DNA from: Mangrovimonas sp. ST2L15
GTDB taxonomy: Bacteria > Bacteroidota > Bacteroidia > Flavobacteriales > Flavobacteriaceae
Assembly: GCF_001280515.1 (NCBI RefSeq)
Contig: NZ_LBIQ01000014.1
Span: forward strand, 1 to 64,000
Direction: 5' to 3'
Length of the DNA stretch: 64,000 bases
Shown: piece by piece, positions 52,679-63,526 of the stretch
How the letters are laid out: every line of letters starts with the position of its first letter
How positions within the stretch are numbered: the first letter of the stretch is position 1
Notes under the pieces: generated by a model
What the model saw: the letters and a program-made list of their open reading frames with translations, nothing else
What the model was told of the DNA's origin: nothing
Database searches by the model: none
Position numbers and translations under genes: made by a program

Positions 52679-55225
52679 TTAAGACTCAGTGGTATTTTCT
52701 TTGGTTTTTTTAATAGTCACTGTTAGATCTTGGGTTTTCTTGTCTAAGTCAAGAATGATTTTATCTCCTTCCTCTATTTTAGAATTAATGATTTCTTCAG
52801 CCAATGTATCTTCTACATATTTCTGAATAGCACGCTTTAAAGGTCTAGCTCCATATTGCTTATCAAAGCCTTTGTCAGCAATGAATCCTTTCGCACTATC
52901 TGTTAACTCTAGATCATAACCAATATTCTTTATTCTTACGAATAACTTCTCTAATTCAATATTGATAATTTTGTCAATATCTTCTTTTTCTAGAACATTA
53001 AATACAACAACATCATCAATTCTGTTCAAAAATTCTGGAGCAAACGCTTTCTTTAGAGCATTTTCAATAACACTTCTAGCATTGGCATCCTCTTGAGCTT
53101 TTTGAGAAGCTGTTCCAAAACCTACACCTGTTCCAAAATCCTTTAATTTTCTGGATCCAATATTGGAAGTCATAATGATAATAGTATTTCTAAAATCAAT
53201 CTTTCTTCCAAGACTATCAGTTAAATAACCATCATCAAGAACTTGCAACAACATATTGAATACATCTGGATGAGCTTTTTCGATCTCATCCAATAATACG
53301 ACAGAGTAAGGTTTGCGTCGTACTTTCTCAGTCAATTGGCCTCCCTCTTCATAACCTACGTATCCTGGAGGCGCACCCACCAATCTGGAAATGGCAAATT
53401 TTTCCATGTATTCGCTCATGTCAATACGTATCAAGCTATCCTCACTATCAAATAAAAGTCTGGACAATACTTTTGCCAATTGGGTTTTCCCAACTCCCGT
53501 TTGACCGAGGAAAATAAAGGAACCAATGGGTTTATTAGGGTCTTTTAATCCTGCTCTATTTCTTTGAATAGCCTTAACCACTTTAGCAACTGCCTCATCT
53601 TGACCAATGACTTTGCCTTTAATCATTTCTGGCAATTGAGCGAGTTTATTGCTTTCGGTTTGTGCAATCCTGTTAACCGGAATACCAGTCATCATAGAAA
53701 CTACATCAGCTACATTATCTTCAGTAACGGTTTCTCTGTGTAATTTGGTTTCTTCTTCCCATTTCTCTTGAGCTACCGCCAATTCTTTTTCCAAACGTTT
53801 CTCATCATCACGCAATTTGGCAGCTTCTTCATACTTCTGTTTTTTAACTACAGAAGTTTTGGATTCTTTAACCTCTTCCAGCTGTTTTTCCAAATCCAAA
53901 ATCTGTTTTGGAACATCGATGTTTTTAATATGAACACGCGATCCCGCTTCATCCAAAGCATCTATAGCTTTATCCGGAAGAAATCTGTCCGTCATATAGC
54001 GGCTGGTCAATTTGACACAAGCTTCTATGGCTTCTGGTGTATAAATAACATTATGATGATCTTCATATTTTTCCTTGATGTTATTCAAGATTTCTATGGT
54101 TTCGTCAATACTAGTGGGTTCAACGATAACCTTTTGAAAACGTCTTTCTAGGGCACCATCTTTTTCAATATATTGTCTGTACTCATCTAAAGTGGTTGCG
54201 CCAACACATTGAATTTCACCTCTAGCCAATGCTGGCTTAAACATATTAGAAGCATCTAAACTTCCCGTTGCACCACCTGCACCAACAATGGTATGAATCT
54301 CATCAATAAATAAGATAATGTCATCATTTTTTTCAAGCTCGTTCATAACGGCTTTCATACGCTCTTCAAATTGTCCTCGATATTTGGTGCCTGCTACCAA
54401 ACTTGCCAAATCTAAGGTAACCACTCGTTTATTGAAAAGAATTCTTGAAACCTTTCTTTTAATAATGCGATTTGCCAATCCTTCGGCAATGGCACTTTTT
54501 CCTACACCTGGTTCCCCAATAAGTAGAGGGTTGTTTTTCTTACGTCTGCTTAAAATTTGAGAAACGCGTTCTATTTCTTTTTCTCGACCTACAACGGGGT
54601 CAAGCTTTCCTTCTTCGGCTAGAGCCGTTAAATCACGTCCAAAATTATCTAAAACAGGTGTTTTGGATTTCTTGTTAGATTTACTTGAAGGTGTGTTAAA
54701 GATGTCTCCTTTAGAAGTATCATCTTCTGGAGCATCGTCATCAAATGCCTCGGCGCGAGGTTCGATGTATTCTTCGTCGTTTGTGATCATAAACTTGAAT
54801 TGTTCTTTAACGTTATCATAATCCACTTTTAGCTTATTTAAAAGTTTGGTAGTGGGATCGTTTTCATTTCTTAAAATACACAATAATAAATGTGCTGTAT
54901 TAATGGAACTGCTTTGAAACAATTTAGCTTCAAGAAAGGTTGTTTTCAAAGCGCGTTCAGCCTGCCTAGTCAAATGCAGGTTTTTCTTTTCATTGGATGC
55001 AATAGCCACATTAGGGTTGGCCGGACTTAAAATCTCAACTTTTCGCCTTAAATGACTTAAATCGACATCCAAGGCGTTTAAAATGTTTATAGCCTTACCG
55101 CTACCATCTCGCAATAATCCAAGCATCAAGTGTTCGGTACCAATAAAATCGTGTCCTAATCTTAGAGCTTCTTCTTTGCTAAATGCTATTACATCTTTTA
55201 CTCTTGGGGAAAAATTATCATCCAT
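52679..55225 (-). CDS. clpC: ClpC-type AAA+ chaperone, ATP-binding subunit of Clp protease
   Basis: The 848-residue protein has a double Clp_N repeat (1-150: FSPRVKDVIAFSKEEALRLG, IGTEHLMLGLLRDGSGKA), AAA module 1 (Walker A GEPGVGKSAIAEGLA), a short coiled middle domain with a UVR-like KKQKYEEAAKLRDDEKRLEK, AAA module 2 (GQTGVGKTQLAKVL), and the C-terminal D2-small domain (DKGFDKQYGARPLKRAIQKY). It unfolds substrates for ClpP. No ctsR or mcsAB operon is linked, so control differs from that in Firmicutes. The 258-base gap to gyrA holds the divergent promoters; I see no gene in it. Confidence 0.95.
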   Translation of the reverse strand: MDDNFSPRVKDVIAFSKEEALRLGHDFIGTEHLMLGLLRDGSGKAINILNALDVDLSHLRRKVEILSPANPNVAIASNEKKNLHLTRQAERALKTTFLEAKLFQSSSINTAHLLLCILRNENDPTTKLLNKLKVDYDNVKEQFKFMITNDEEYIEPRAEAFDDDAPEDDTSKGDIFNTPSSKSNKKSKTPVLDNFGRDLTALAEEGKLDPVVGREKEIERVSQILSRRKKNNPLLIGEPGVGKSAIAEGLANRIIKRKVSRILFNKRVVTLDLASLVAGTKYRGQFEERMKAVMNELEKNDDIILFIDEIHTIVGAGGATGSLDASNMFKPALARGEIQCVGATTLDEYRQYIEKDGALERRFQKVIVEPTSIDETIEILNNIKEKYEDHHNVIYTPEAIEACVKLTSRYMTDRFLPDKAIDALDEAGSRVHIKNIDVPKQILDLEKQLEEVKESKTSVVKKQKYEEAAKLRDDEKRLEKELAVAQEKWEEETKLHRETVTEDNVADVVSMMTGIPVNRIAQTESNKLAQLPEMIKGKVIGQDEAVAKVVKAIQRNRAGLKDPNKPIGSFIFLGQTGVGKTQLAKVLSRLLFDSEDSLIRIDMSEYMEKFAISRLVGAPPGYVGYEEGGQLTEKVRRKPYSVVLLDEIEKAHPDVFNMLLQVLDDGYLTDSLGRKIDFRNTIIIMTSNIGSRKLKDFGTGVGFGTASQKAQEDANARSVIENALKKAFAPEFLNRIDDVVVFNVLEKEDIDKIINIELEKLFVRIKNIGYDLELTDSAKGFIADKGFDKQYGARPLKRAIQKYVEDTLAEEIINSKIEEGDKIILDLDKKTQDLTVTIKKTKENTTES

Positions 55226-55483
55226 AAATTATCCTTTCTACATTAAAAATACTAAAATCATAAAGATTAAGGACAAAAACTATACCTTAATTTTCGGGGT
55301 GTATGCTAATAGATAAAAAAACCTCCGAAAATCAAAATTTTTCACCTTTTACTTATTAAATATTTTATGATATTATTGTTAATAAAAATAACCAAAAAAG
55401 GGTTTATAATCACCTGCTATTACTACTATAATGGTTATATTAGCACGAATGTAAACTTTTGAAATTAACTAATTAATTTATAT

Positions 55484-58039
55484 ATGGTAGAAGGAGAAAA
55501 ACTCATTCCAATTAACATTGAAGATGAAATGAAATCGGCTTACATTGATTATTCAATGTCGGTCATCGTGTCACGTGCTTTACCAGATGTAAGAGATGGT
55601 CTTAAGCCCGTTCACCGAAGAGTTCTTTTCGGTATGCATGAATTAGGAGTAAGATCTAATACAGCATACAAGAAATCTGCAAGAATTGTTGGAGAGGTTT
55701 TAGGTAAATATCATCCCCATGGAGATACTTCTGTTTATGATACTATGGTACGTATGGCTCAAGAGTGGAGTCTGCGATACATGTTGGTAGATGGACAGGG
55801 AAACTTTGGGTCTGTTGATGGTGATAGTCCAGCGGCGATGCGTTATACAGAGGCAAGAATGAGAAAGATATCAGAGGATATGCTTGCTGATATTGATAAA
55901 GATACTGTAGACCACCGTTTAAATTTTGATGATACATTACAAGAGCCAACTGTTTTACCAACTAGAATTCCTGGTCTTTTAGTTAATGGGGCTTCTGGGA
56001 TAGCTGTAGGTATGGCAACCAACATGCCTCCGCATAACTTATCTGAAGTTGTTGATGGTACAGTAGCTTATATAGATAATAATGAGATTGACGTTGATGA
56101 GTTAATGACTCACATCAAAGCACCTGATTTTCCAACAGGAGGAACAATCTATGGATATGATGGCGTTAAAGAAGCATTTCATACTGGGCGTGGACGTATT
56201 GTTATGCGTGCCAAAGCTAATATAGAGGAAGTTAATGGAAGAGAATGTATTATTGTAACTGAGATTCCATACCAAGTTAATAAAGCAGAAATGATTAAAA
56301 AGACTGCAGACTTGGTTAATGATAAAAAGTTAGATGGTATTTCAACCATTCGTGATGAGTCCGACAGAAATGGGATGCGAATAGTGTATGTGTTGAAGCG
56401 TGATGCTATTCCTAATATTGTTTTAAACAAGCTTTATAAATACACCGCTTTACAATCTTCTTTTAGCGTTAACAACATTGCCTTAGTTAATGGTAGACCA
56501 GAATTGTTAAATCTTAAAGATTTAATTCTTCATTTTGTGGAACACCGTCATGAGGTTGTAGTAAGAAGAACCACTTACGAATTGCGTAAAGCTGAAGAGC
56601 GTGCCCACATATTAGAAGGTTTAATTATCGCTTCTGATAACATTGATGAGGTCATTGCAATCATTAGAGGTTCTTCAAATGCTGAGGAAGCTCGGGAAAA
56701 ATTAATGGAACGCTTTAAGTTGACTGAGATTCAAGCAAAGGCTATTGTAGAAATGCGTTTGCGTCAGTTAACGGGTCTAGAACAAGACAAACTTCGTTCA
56801 GAGTATGAAGAACTTTTAAAGACCATTGAGGATTTAAAGGACATTCTTGATAAGAAGGACCGAAGAATGGACATTATTAAACAAGAATTACTTGAGGTTA
56901 AGGATAAATATGGAGATGAGCGTCGTTCGGTTATTGAATATGCTGGTGGCGATTTAAGTATTGAGGATATGATTCCTGATGAGAAGGTAGTTATTACCAT
57001 TTCTCATGCTGGTTATGTTAAGCGTACACCTTTATCTGAATACAAAACCCAAAATAGAGGTGGAGTAGGTCAGAAAGCATCTACTACAAGAAATGAAGAC
57101 TTTTTAGAAGATATGTTTGTTGGTACCAACCACCAGTACATGCTATTCTTTACCCAAAAAGGTAAGTGTTTCTGGATGCGGGTTTATGAAATTCCAGAGG
57201 GAAGCAGAACCTCAAAAGGTAGAGCCATCCAAAATCTAATCAATATTGAACAGGATGATAAGGTAAAAGCCTTTATCTGTACACAAGATCTTAAAGACGA
57301 AGATTATATAAACAGTCATTATGTCATAATGGCAACCAAAAAAGGTCAGGTTAAGAAAACGTCTCTTGAACAATACTCCAGACCGAGAACGAATGGTATC
57401 AATGCCATTACAATTAAAGAGGACGACGAATTACTGGAAGCAAAGTTAACAACTGGAGAAAGCCAGGTGATGATTGCCTTAAAATCAGGAAAAGCGATTC
57501 GTTTTGAAGAAGCCAAAACCAGACCAATGGGAAGAAATGCTTCTGGAGTACGAGGTATTACCCTAGCTAGCAACAAAGATGAAGTTGTTGGTATGATTAC
57601 CATTAATAATCCACAGGAAGAAACTGTTTTAGTTGTTTCTGAAAATGGTTATGGAAAGCGTACGTTTATTGATGACCCAGAAACTGGTGAAGAAATTTAT
57701 CGCATTACCAACCGTGGAGGAAAAGGGGTCAAGACCATTTCAATTACAGATAAAACCGGAAATTTGGTGGCCATTAAAAATGTCTCTGATACCGACGGAT
57801 TAATGATTATTAATAAATCGGGAATTGCCATCAGAATGGAAGTAAAAGATTTACGTACCATGGGTCGTGCAACTCAAGGTGTTAAGTTGATCAATTTGAA
57901 AAATAATGATTCCATTGCAGCAGTTGCCAAAGTAAAGCAAGATGAAGATGATATGGAAGATTTGGAAGGCAATGAGAATATTGTTGATCAAAATGATGAT
58001 GGCACAACTCTTGATACAACACAGGACAGTGAACAATAA
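55484..58039 (+). CDS. gyrA: DNA gyrase subunit A
   Basis: The 851-residue type IIA topoisomerase subunit opens with [20 protein letters not shown] and [11 protein letters not shown]. The catalytic tyrosine is Tyr121 in AMRYTEARM. The quinolone region reads [10 protein letters not shown], with Thr82 at the place of E. coli Ser83 and Asp86 at Asp87; the Thr appears natural. The C-terminal beta-pinwheel carries the GyrA box as [11 protein letters not shown]. The acidic tail ([15 protein letters not shown]) is typical of gyrase rather than ParC. The TPR protein gene follows after 24 bases. Confidence 0.96.
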   Translation: MVEGEKLIPINIEDEMKSAYIDYSMSVIVSRALPDVRDGLKPVHRRVLFGMHELGVRSNTAYKKSARIVGEVLGKYHPHGDTSVYDTMVRMAQEWSLRYMLVDGQGNFGSVDGDSPAAMRYTEARMRKISEDMLADIDKDTVDHRLNFDDTLQEPTVLPTRIPGLLVNGASGIAVGMATNMPPHNLSEVVDGTVAYIDNNEIDVDELMTHIKAPDFPTGGTIYGYDGVKEAFHTGRGRIVMRAKANIEEVNGRECIIVTEIPYQVNKAEMIKKTADLVNDKKLDGISTIRDESDRNGMRIVYVLKRDAIPNIVLNKLYKYTALQSSFSVNNIALVNGRPELLNLKDLILHFVEHRHEVVVRRTTYELRKAEERAHILEGLIIASDNIDEVIAIIRGSSNAEEAREKLMERFKLTEIQAKAIVEMRLRQLTGLEQDKLRSEYEELLKTIEDLKDILDKKDRRMDIIKQELLEVKDKYGDERRSVIEYAGGDLSIEDMIPDEKVVITISHAGYVKRTPLSEYKTQNRGGVGQKASTTRNEDFLEDMFVGTNHQYMLFFTQKGKCFWMRVYEIPEGSRTSKGRAIQNLINIEQDDKVKAFICTQDLKDEDYINSHYVIMATKKGQVKKTSLEQYSRPRTNGINAITIKEDDELLEAKLTTGESQVMIALKSGKAIRFEEAKTRPMGRNASGVRGITLASNKDEVVGMITINNPQEETVLVVSENGYGKRTFIDDPETGEEIYRITNRGGKGVKTISITDKTGNLVAIKNVSDTDGLMIINKSGIAIRMEVKDLRTMGRATQGVKLINLKNNDSIAAVAKVKQDEDDMEDLEGNENIVDQNDDGTTLDTTQDSEQ

Positions 58040-58063
58040 ATTATAAAATAAATACGAAACGCA

Positions 58064-59314
58064 ATGAAAAAACAATTAGTTGTAGCATTGACATTGGCAA
58101 TTTCTTCGTTTTCTTTTGCTCAAAAAAAAGAATTGAAGAACGCTGAAAAGGCTATAAAGAATAATAATTATGCAGAAGCAAAAGCTGCATTGTCTGAAGC
58201 GGAGGGATTGATGTCCTCCATGGATGATAAATTAAAATCAAAATATTACTATTTAAAAGCAGCTTCTTTATATGCTGGAGGTAACGGAAGCAATCCAGAT
58301 ATAAAAACGGCTTTAGGTGACTTGGAAAATGTTACTGCTGATTATCAAACGGAAGCTGCAGAATTAAAAACTCAAATGGTACAAAATTTCCTAACTAAGG
58401 GAAATGATGCTTATGAGAAAAAGGACTATAGTACATCTTCAAAGTATTTTGAAAATGCCTATAGAGCTTCCACCCAAGATACTTTATACCTATATTATGC
58501 AGCAGCGACTGCGGTAAGTGTTCAAGAATATGATCGTGCGTTGACGCTTTATGAAGAATTGAATACTTTAGGATATGAAGGCGTTGAAACTCAGTTTGTG
58601 GCTACAAATAAAGAGAGTGGTGAAGTAGAAACTTTTGATGACCAAAATATGAGGGATTTATCTGTAAAAGCAGGAACTCATATCAAACCGTCCACTCAAA
58701 AAACAGATTCTAAACGTCCTGAAATCATTAAAAACATAGCGCTTATTTACATCAATAATGGTGAAAATGAAAAGGCAGAAGCTGCTATGGAAGAAGCTAG
58801 AAAGGAAAATCCAGATGATTTGAATCTATTGATGTCACAAGCTAATCTGTATTTCAAAATGGGAAAAACAGATAAGTTTAAAAGTGCTATTGAAGAAGCT
58901 GCAGCTAAAGATCCTAATAATCCAGAATTACAATTTAATTTAGGTGTAGTTGCGCAAGAGTCCGAAGATTTGGAAGCGGCTGAAAAGTATTATAAAAAAG
59001 CGATTGAATTGGATCCTACCTATTTAAATGCGGAAATCAATTTAGCTGCTTTGATTTTAGGTAGAGAAACGGCTATTGTTGAAGAAATGAACGGACTTGG
59101 AAATTCTTCTGCTGATAACAAAAGATATGATGAGTTAAAAGAGGAAAGAACTCAGGTTTATAAGAGTGCAGTTCCATATTTAGAAAACGTTTTGAAACAA
59201 GATCCTGATAACTTAGAGGTAACAAAAACCTTAATGAATATTTATAGTGCTTTAGGAGATACTGCAAAATTTAAAGCAATGAAAGCTAAAGTAGATGAAT
59301 TGAGTAAGGGCTAG
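58064..59314 (+). CDS. Exported TPR protein
   Basis: The 416-residue protein has a signal peptide (residues 1-19, ending FSFAQ). TPR-like helical pairs fill the rest: NNNYAEAKAALSEAEGLMSS, KKDYSTSSKYFENAYRAS, NGENEKAEAAMEEARKENPD, EDLEAAEKYYKKAIELDPTY and the last YLENVLKQDPDNLEVTKTL. It is probably periplasmic or outer-membrane associated as a protein-interaction scaffold. It is likely co-transcribed with gyrA (24-base gap); a terminator follows. The specific partner is unknown. Confidence 0.85.
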   Translation: MKKQLVVALTLAISSFSFAQKKELKNAEKAIKNNNYAEAKAALSEAEGLMSSMDDKLKSKYYYLKAASLYAGGNGSNPDIKTALGDLENVTADYQTEAAELKTQMVQNFLTKGNDAYEKKDYSTSSKYFENAYRASTQDTLYLYYAAATAVSVQEYDRALTLYEELNTLGYEGVETQFVATNKESGEVETFDDQNMRDLSVKAGTHIKPSTQKTDSKRPEIIKNIALIYINNGENEKAEAAMEEARKENPDDLNLLMSQANLYFKMGKTDKFKSAIEEAAAKDPNNPELQFNLGVVAQESEDLEAAEKYYKKAIELDPTYLNAEINLAALILGRETAIVEEMNGLGNSSADNKRYDELKEERTQVYKSAVPYLENVLKQDPDNLEVTKTLMNIYSALGDTAKFKAMKAKVDELSKG

Positions 59315-59334
59315 TATAAATTTTAATACTACAA

Positions 59335-59368
59335 TAAAAAAGTCGCAATGAAAATTGCGACTTTTTTT
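59335..59368 (+). terminator. Intrinsic terminator between convergent genes
   Basis: The 9-bp stem AGTCGCAAT / ATTGCGACT with loop GAAA sits between an A-run and a T-run. It can end both the gyrA-TPR transcript and the minus-strand peptidase transcript. Confidence 0.92.
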
Positions 59369-60116
59369 ATATGATCTTTTTAATCACCCTTAGTTTATGG
59401 GTGTGTCTTCTTAAATCTTGATTGAAAATACCAGAGTGGTCAATGCGGTCAATCCTTACCTTGCCATGGGCATGAATGATATAATTGTCATTCATGATAA
59501 TTCCAACATGAACTATATTTCCCTCATTATTGTCAAAAAAGGCTAAATCACCAGGTTCACTCTCTTCAATAAAACTGAGAGCCTCTCCTTGAGTGGCCTG
59601 TTGGGAAGCATCTCTAAAAATAGAATAACCATTTAGACGATATACCATTTGGGTGAATCCTGAGCAATCGATTCCGAAAGGTGTTTTCCCTCCCCAAAGG
59701 TAAGGAGCGTTTAAGTAATTGAAAGCTGTCTCTAAAAGAAATTCTTTGCCATTTTTTCCCTGAAATTTATGACCATCATGTTTATGATTCAAAAGGGGTA
59801 AACCGTTTAAGGTTGATCCCATTGGGATTGGGTAAAGCTGGTCATTTGAATCTTGTACAAATTCCACCAAATCAGTTGATAGAATTGGGGATGAAGATTT
59901 CAGGTGCAGGTAATCCTCTTCCGAAATTTCAAGATATTGCTTGTTGTCAATCCAACCTTCATATTTATCATGAGAAATACGGATTCTGCTCCATTGTTTC
60001 CTTTGTTCGAGAACTTTAAAAAATTCACCGTACAAGACTTGTGATACCAATTCAGTTTTATCTGAAGGCTCCAATCTTAAAGGAACAATACCAAGGTTAC
60101 AGATTCCGTACTTCAT
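59367..60116 (-). CDS. C40 (NlpC/P60) peptidase with SH3-type domains
   Basis: The 249-residue protein has N-terminal bacterial SH3-like modules (about 1-115: GICNLGIVPLRLEPSDKTEL, WSRIRISHDKYEGWID) and a C-terminal NlpC/P60 domain. The catalytic Cys is in GIDCSGFTQMVYRL, the His in NIVHVGIIMND, and the polar third residue in YIIHAHGKVRID. It hydrolyses peptidoglycan stem peptides, probably in recycling, since no signal peptide is visible. It starts 13 bases after the thiolase stop, so the two are likely co-transcribed although functionally unrelated. Confidence 0.93.
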   Translation of the reverse strand: MKYGICNLGIVPLRLEPSDKTELVSQVLYGEFFKVLEQRKQWSRIRISHDKYEGWIDNKQYLEISEEDYLHLKSSSPILSTDLVEFVQDSNDQLYPIPMGSTLNGLPLLNHKHDGHKFQGKNGKEFLLETAFNYLNAPYLWGGKTPFGIDCSGFTQMVYRLNGYSIFRDASQQATQGEALSFIEESEPGDLAFFDNNEGNIVHVGIIMNDNYIIHAHGKVRIDRIDHSGIFNQDLRRHTHKLRVIKKII

Positions 60117-60129
60117 TCAATATAATGGC

Positions 60130-61308
60130 TTAATTTCTTTCTATAACCATTGCTGATGCACCACCACCGCCATTACAGATAGCAGCCGCACCAATTTTAG
60201 CATTATTTTGTTCTAATACATTTAATAAGGTTATCAGAATACGTACCCCAGAACATCCTAATGGGTGTCCTAATGATACCGCACCACCGTTCACATTGAC
60301 TTTATCATCTGATAGACCTAAAATTTTCATATTTGCCAATCCAACAACTGAAAATGCTTCATTAAACTCAAAGTAATCCACATCATCTATAGATAGTCCA
60401 GCTTTGGCAAGTGCTTTTGGCAGTGCTTTAGCAGGAGCAGTTGTAAACCATTCAGGTTCATGAGCTGCATCAGCATAACTTTTTATGGTAGCTAAAATTT
60501 CCAATCCTAATTCTTCAGCTTTTTCCTTACTCATTAGAACCATGGCTCCAGCACCATCATTAATGGTAGAGGCATTTGCAGCTGTTACAGTACCATCCTT
60601 TGTAAAGGCTGGTCTTAAAGCAGGGATTTTATCTAATTTGACATTAGTGAATTCCTCATCTCTAGAAACTACCAATGCGTCACCTCTTCGTTGCGGTACT
60701 TCAACAGGAATTACCTCATTATCAAACTTTCCAGTTTCCCATGCATCAGCCGATCTCTTATACGATTGAATTGCGAAAGCATCTTGGTCTTCCCTTGAAA
60801 ATTCATACTTCACAGCGCAAGCATCTGCACATACACCCATGGCATTATTATCGTAAGCATCTACCAATCCATCTTTTTGTAATCCATCTTCCAAAGTAGC
60901 TGGTCCAAATTTTGTCCCTGTTCTTGCATGATAATAATGTGGAATCATACTCATGTTTTCCATACCTCCAGCAACCACAATATCGGCATCACCTAAAGCA
61001 ATAGACTGCGCAGCATTCATAACACTTTTCATTCCAGAAGAACATACTTTGTTGATTGTGGTACATGGAACCGTATTTGGTATTCCTGCGTAAATAGCAG
61101 CTTGTCTTGCTGGTGCTTGTCCGGCACCTGCTTGAACCACATGGCCCATAAAAACTTCATCAACCATTTCAGGTTTTAATTGTATTTTATCCAAGGCTCC
61201 CTTAATGGCAACAGCCCCAAGTCTTGGCGCAGGTATAGTGGATAACGATCCTAAAAAACTTCCTATCGGTGTTCTAGCAGCAGAAACAATAACTACTTGT
61301 TTACTCAT
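60130..61308 (-). CDS. Acetyl-CoA C-acyltransferase (thiolase)
   Basis: The 392-residue thiolase has VVIVSAARTPIGSFLGSL, the acyl-accepting Cys in TTINKVCSSGMKSVMNAA, the central EFNEAFSVVGLANMK, the base His in GGAVSLGHPLGCSGVRI, and the C-terminal Cys in AAAICNGGGGASAM. It may act as an acetoacetyl-CoA thiolase or in beta-oxidation. The ATG at 61308 was chosen over one 27 bases upstream because it matches the family N-terminus. A -7 box lies at 61333-61340. Confidence 0.95.
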   Translation of the reverse strand: MSKQVVIVSAARTPIGSFLGSLSTIPAPRLGAVAIKGALDKIQLKPEMVDEVFMGHVVQAGAGQAPARQAAIYAGIPNTVPCTTINKVCSSGMKSVMNAAQSIALGDADIVVAGGMENMSMIPHYYHARTGTKFGPATLEDGLQKDGLVDAYDNNAMGVCADACAVKYEFSREDQDAFAIQSYKRSADAWETGKFDNEVIPVEVPQRRGDALVVSRDEEFTNVKLDKIPALRPAFTKDGTVTAANASTINDGAGAMVLMSKEKAEELGLEILATIKSYADAAHEPEWFTTAPAKALPKALAKAGLSIDDVDYFEFNEAFSVVGLANMKILGLSDDKVNVNGGAVSLGHPLGCSGVRILITLLNVLEQNNAKIGAAAICNGGGGASAMVIERN

Positions 61309-61332
61309 AATTAGTGATTTTTTTGTGTTGAG

Positions 61333-61340
61333 CAAAATTA
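61333..61340 (-). promoter_or_regulatory. Promoter -7 box for the thiolase operon
   Basis: The minus strand reads TAATTTTG. It overlaps the upstream alternative start at 61335 and predicts a leader of about 20 bases to the ATG at 61308. Confidence 0.55.
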
Positions 61341-61407
61341 ATCAAATTTTACAAGAATATAGAACAAATCAGATTTTAGGACTTCGGACATTGGACAATA
61401 TTTTTAT

Positions 61408-61415
61408 TACATTTG
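61408..61415 (+). promoter_or_regulatory. Promoter -7 box for the 7TM-HD gene
   Basis: The sequence TACATTTG lies 9 bases before the ATG at 61425 and 18 before that at 61434. If transcription begins about 5 bases after the box, the second ATG is the more comfortable start. Confidence 0.55.
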
Positions 61416-61424
61416 AAACTCTGA

Positions 61425-63488
61425 ATGTTATCAATGAAAGACCTTGTAAATTTCTTCTATAAGAACCATTCCTTACTGTATAAAGTTCTTCTTTTTGTAT
61501 GTACCACATTTATAATCGTTTACCTGTTTCCCAAGAGTGGAAAATTTAAATACGATTTTGAAAGAGGGAAACCTTGGCAATCAGAAAATCTTTATGCCCC
61601 TTTTGATTTTGCCATTAAAAAATCTGAAACGGAAATAGACCAAGAAAAGAAGCAAATTCAATCAGAGTCTTACTTGTATTTTAATTTAGATTCCAGTGTT
61701 AAAGAGTCTGTTTTAAACATTTATAATGAGGAATTTAAAGTAGATTTTCCAGATTCAATTTTGGTTGGTAGAAAAAGGGATGTTTACCAATTTGGAATGG
61801 ACTTTTTAAACAATCTCTATGCTCATGGGGTCTTGAGTGAAGATTATGATTTTGCAGAAGAGAAACAAGCCATAATACTAGACGACAACGTTGAAAAGAA
61901 AACAGTAAACTATTCTGAATTGATTAAGCAAAGCCAGATAAAGGCAATGTTAAACAATCAATTAAATAAGAAAGGTTTATCACAGTTTACCACACAGTAT
62001 GTAGCCTTGTTCTTTGATATCATTGAGCCTAACCTAACCTTCAATAAAAATTTGACGGAAAAGTCTCTTCAAAACGAACTCGATAAAATATCCTACACAC
62101 GTGGCAGTGTGGAACGAGGTACTTTACTTATTTCTAAAGGTGAGGTCGTTGAGGGTGACAAGTTTCAGAAATTAAAATCTTTAGAAGCTGAATATGAATC
62201 GCAAGTATGGACGAAAGCCAATTACAATTGGGTTTTGGTGGCATACACCTTATTGGTCTCATTAGCCTTATTAATGTTGTTACTCTTTTTGCGTAAATAC
62301 CGGTTTGAGGTCTATGAAAACAACACTAAGGTTACTTTTATCTTTTTCAATATTTTATTGATGGTATTCCTTACCACCTTGGTAGTTAATTTTAATTCAC
62401 AGTATATCTATGTAGTTCCTATATGCATACTTCCATTGGTTTTGAAAGCTTTTTTTGATGCACGCTTAGGGTTGTTTTCACATGTCTTGACGGTTTTGCT
62501 TTTAGGTTTTATAGTTCCTAATAGTTACGAATATATGTTTTTGCAAATTATTGCGGGAATAGTAACTATTTTAACGGTTTCTGAACTTTATAAAAGGGCC
62601 AATCTGTTTATTTCTGTAGGACAGATTACCTTAATATATTTAATAGCTTATTTCGCTTTTTATGTGATTCATGAAGGAAGTGTAGATGGTATTCAGTTGG
62701 TGACCTTTGGAATGTTTGTGTTATGTGGATTGGCGACACTATTTGCTCAACCCCTTATTTATGCCTATGAGAAGTTGTTTGGTTTGGTTTCTGACGTTTC
62801 ACTATTGGAATTGTCTGATACCAATTCTAAGTTATTAAAAGAACTTTCTAACAAGGCTCCGGGAACTTTCCATCACTCCTTGAATGTTGCCAATTTGTGT
62901 GAAGCTGCAGCCAGTGAAATAGGGGCTAATGCTATGTTGGTGAGAGTAGGGGCATTGTATCACGATATAGGTAAAATGTCCAATCCCACTTATTTTACCG
63001 AAAATCAGTCGACGGGAATCAATCCACATGATGAATTATCGGCTCGGGAAAGTGCAAAAATCATTATTGATCACGTCATCAATGGCATTGAAATAGCTAA
63101 AAAGAATAACCTTCCAGATCGTATTATTGATTTTATAAGAACCCACCACGGAACCAGTGTCGTTTATTTCTTTTATAAGAAAGAAAAAGAAGCTTTAATG
63201 CTGGATGAATTGGAGGTAGATGAATTTTCCTATCCAGGTCCTAAACCATTCAGTAAAGAAACAGCTATTTTAATGATGTGTGATAGTGTTGAAGCTGCTT
63301 CCAAAAGCTTAAAAGAACCGACTTCTACAAAAATTGATGCCTTTGTAGAAAACATTATTGATAAACAAATGGCGGACGGACAGTTTTTGAATGCCAATAT
63401 TACCTTTAAAGAGATACAGTCCATTAAAAAGGTTTTAAAACGGAAACTGGCGAATATTTACCATCTTAGGATTGAATATCCTGAATAA
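61425..63488 (+). CDS. 7TM-HD phosphohydrolase, PgpH-type c-di-AMP phosphodiesterase
   Basis: The 687-residue protein has one N-terminal membrane span (LLYKVLLFVCTTFIIVYLF), a large extracytoplasmic 7TMR-HDED domain (about 45-265), a seven-span membrane module (about 268-460), and a cytoplasmic HD domain with APGTFHHSLNVANLCEAAAS and LYHDIGKMSNPTYF (His513-Asp514), then FIRTHHGTSVVYFFYKK. PgpH enzymes degrade cyclic di-AMP. No c-di-AMP cyclase gene is seen in the window. ATG codons at 61425 and 61434 are both possible. A strong terminator follows. Confidence 0.92.
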   Translation: MLSMKDLVNFFYKNHSLLYKVLLFVCTTFIIVYLFPKSGKFKYDFERGKPWQSENLYAPFDFAIKKSETEIDQEKKQIQSESYLYFNLDSSVKESVLNIYNEEFKVDFPDSILVGRKRDVYQFGMDFLNNLYAHGVLSEDYDFAEEKQAIILDDNVEKKTVNYSELIKQSQIKAMLNNQLNKKGLSQFTTQYVALFFDIIEPNLTFNKNLTEKSLQNELDKISYTRGSVERGTLLISKGEVVEGDKFQKLKSLEAEYESQVWTKANYNWVLVAYTLLVSLALLMLLLFLRKYRFEVYENNTKVTFIFFNILLMVFLTTLVVNFNSQYIYVVPICILPLVLKAFFDARLGLFSHVLTVLLLGFIVPNSYEYMFLQIIAGIVTILTVSELYKRANLFISVGQITLIYLIAYFAFYVIHEGSVDGIQLVTFGMFVLCGLATLFAQPLIYAYEKLFGLVSDVSLLELSDTNSKLLKELSNKAPGTFHHSLNVANLCEAAASEIGANAMLVRVGALYHDIGKMSNPTYFTENQSTGINPHDELSARESAKIIIDHVINGIEIAKKNNLPDRIIDFIRTHHGTSVVYFFYKKEKEALMLDELEVDEFSYPGPKPFSKETAILMMCDSVEAASKSLKEPTSTKIDAFVENIIDKQMADGQFLNANITFKEIQSIKKVLKRKLANIYHLRIEYPE

Positions 63489-63491
63489 AAC

Positions 63492-63526
63492 AAAAAAGCC
63501 ATATCAAATGATATGGCTTTTTTTTG
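63492..63526 (+). terminator. Intrinsic terminator
   Basis: The stem GCCATATCA / TGATATGGC lies between A and T runs directly after the 7TM-HD gene and touches the tRNA-Arg fragment. It is usable from both strands. Confidence 0.9.

Noticed and set aside
53768-54151. Plus-strand 127-codon frame
   Set aside because: It is antisense to clpC, Phe/Ile-rich and without a plausible start context.
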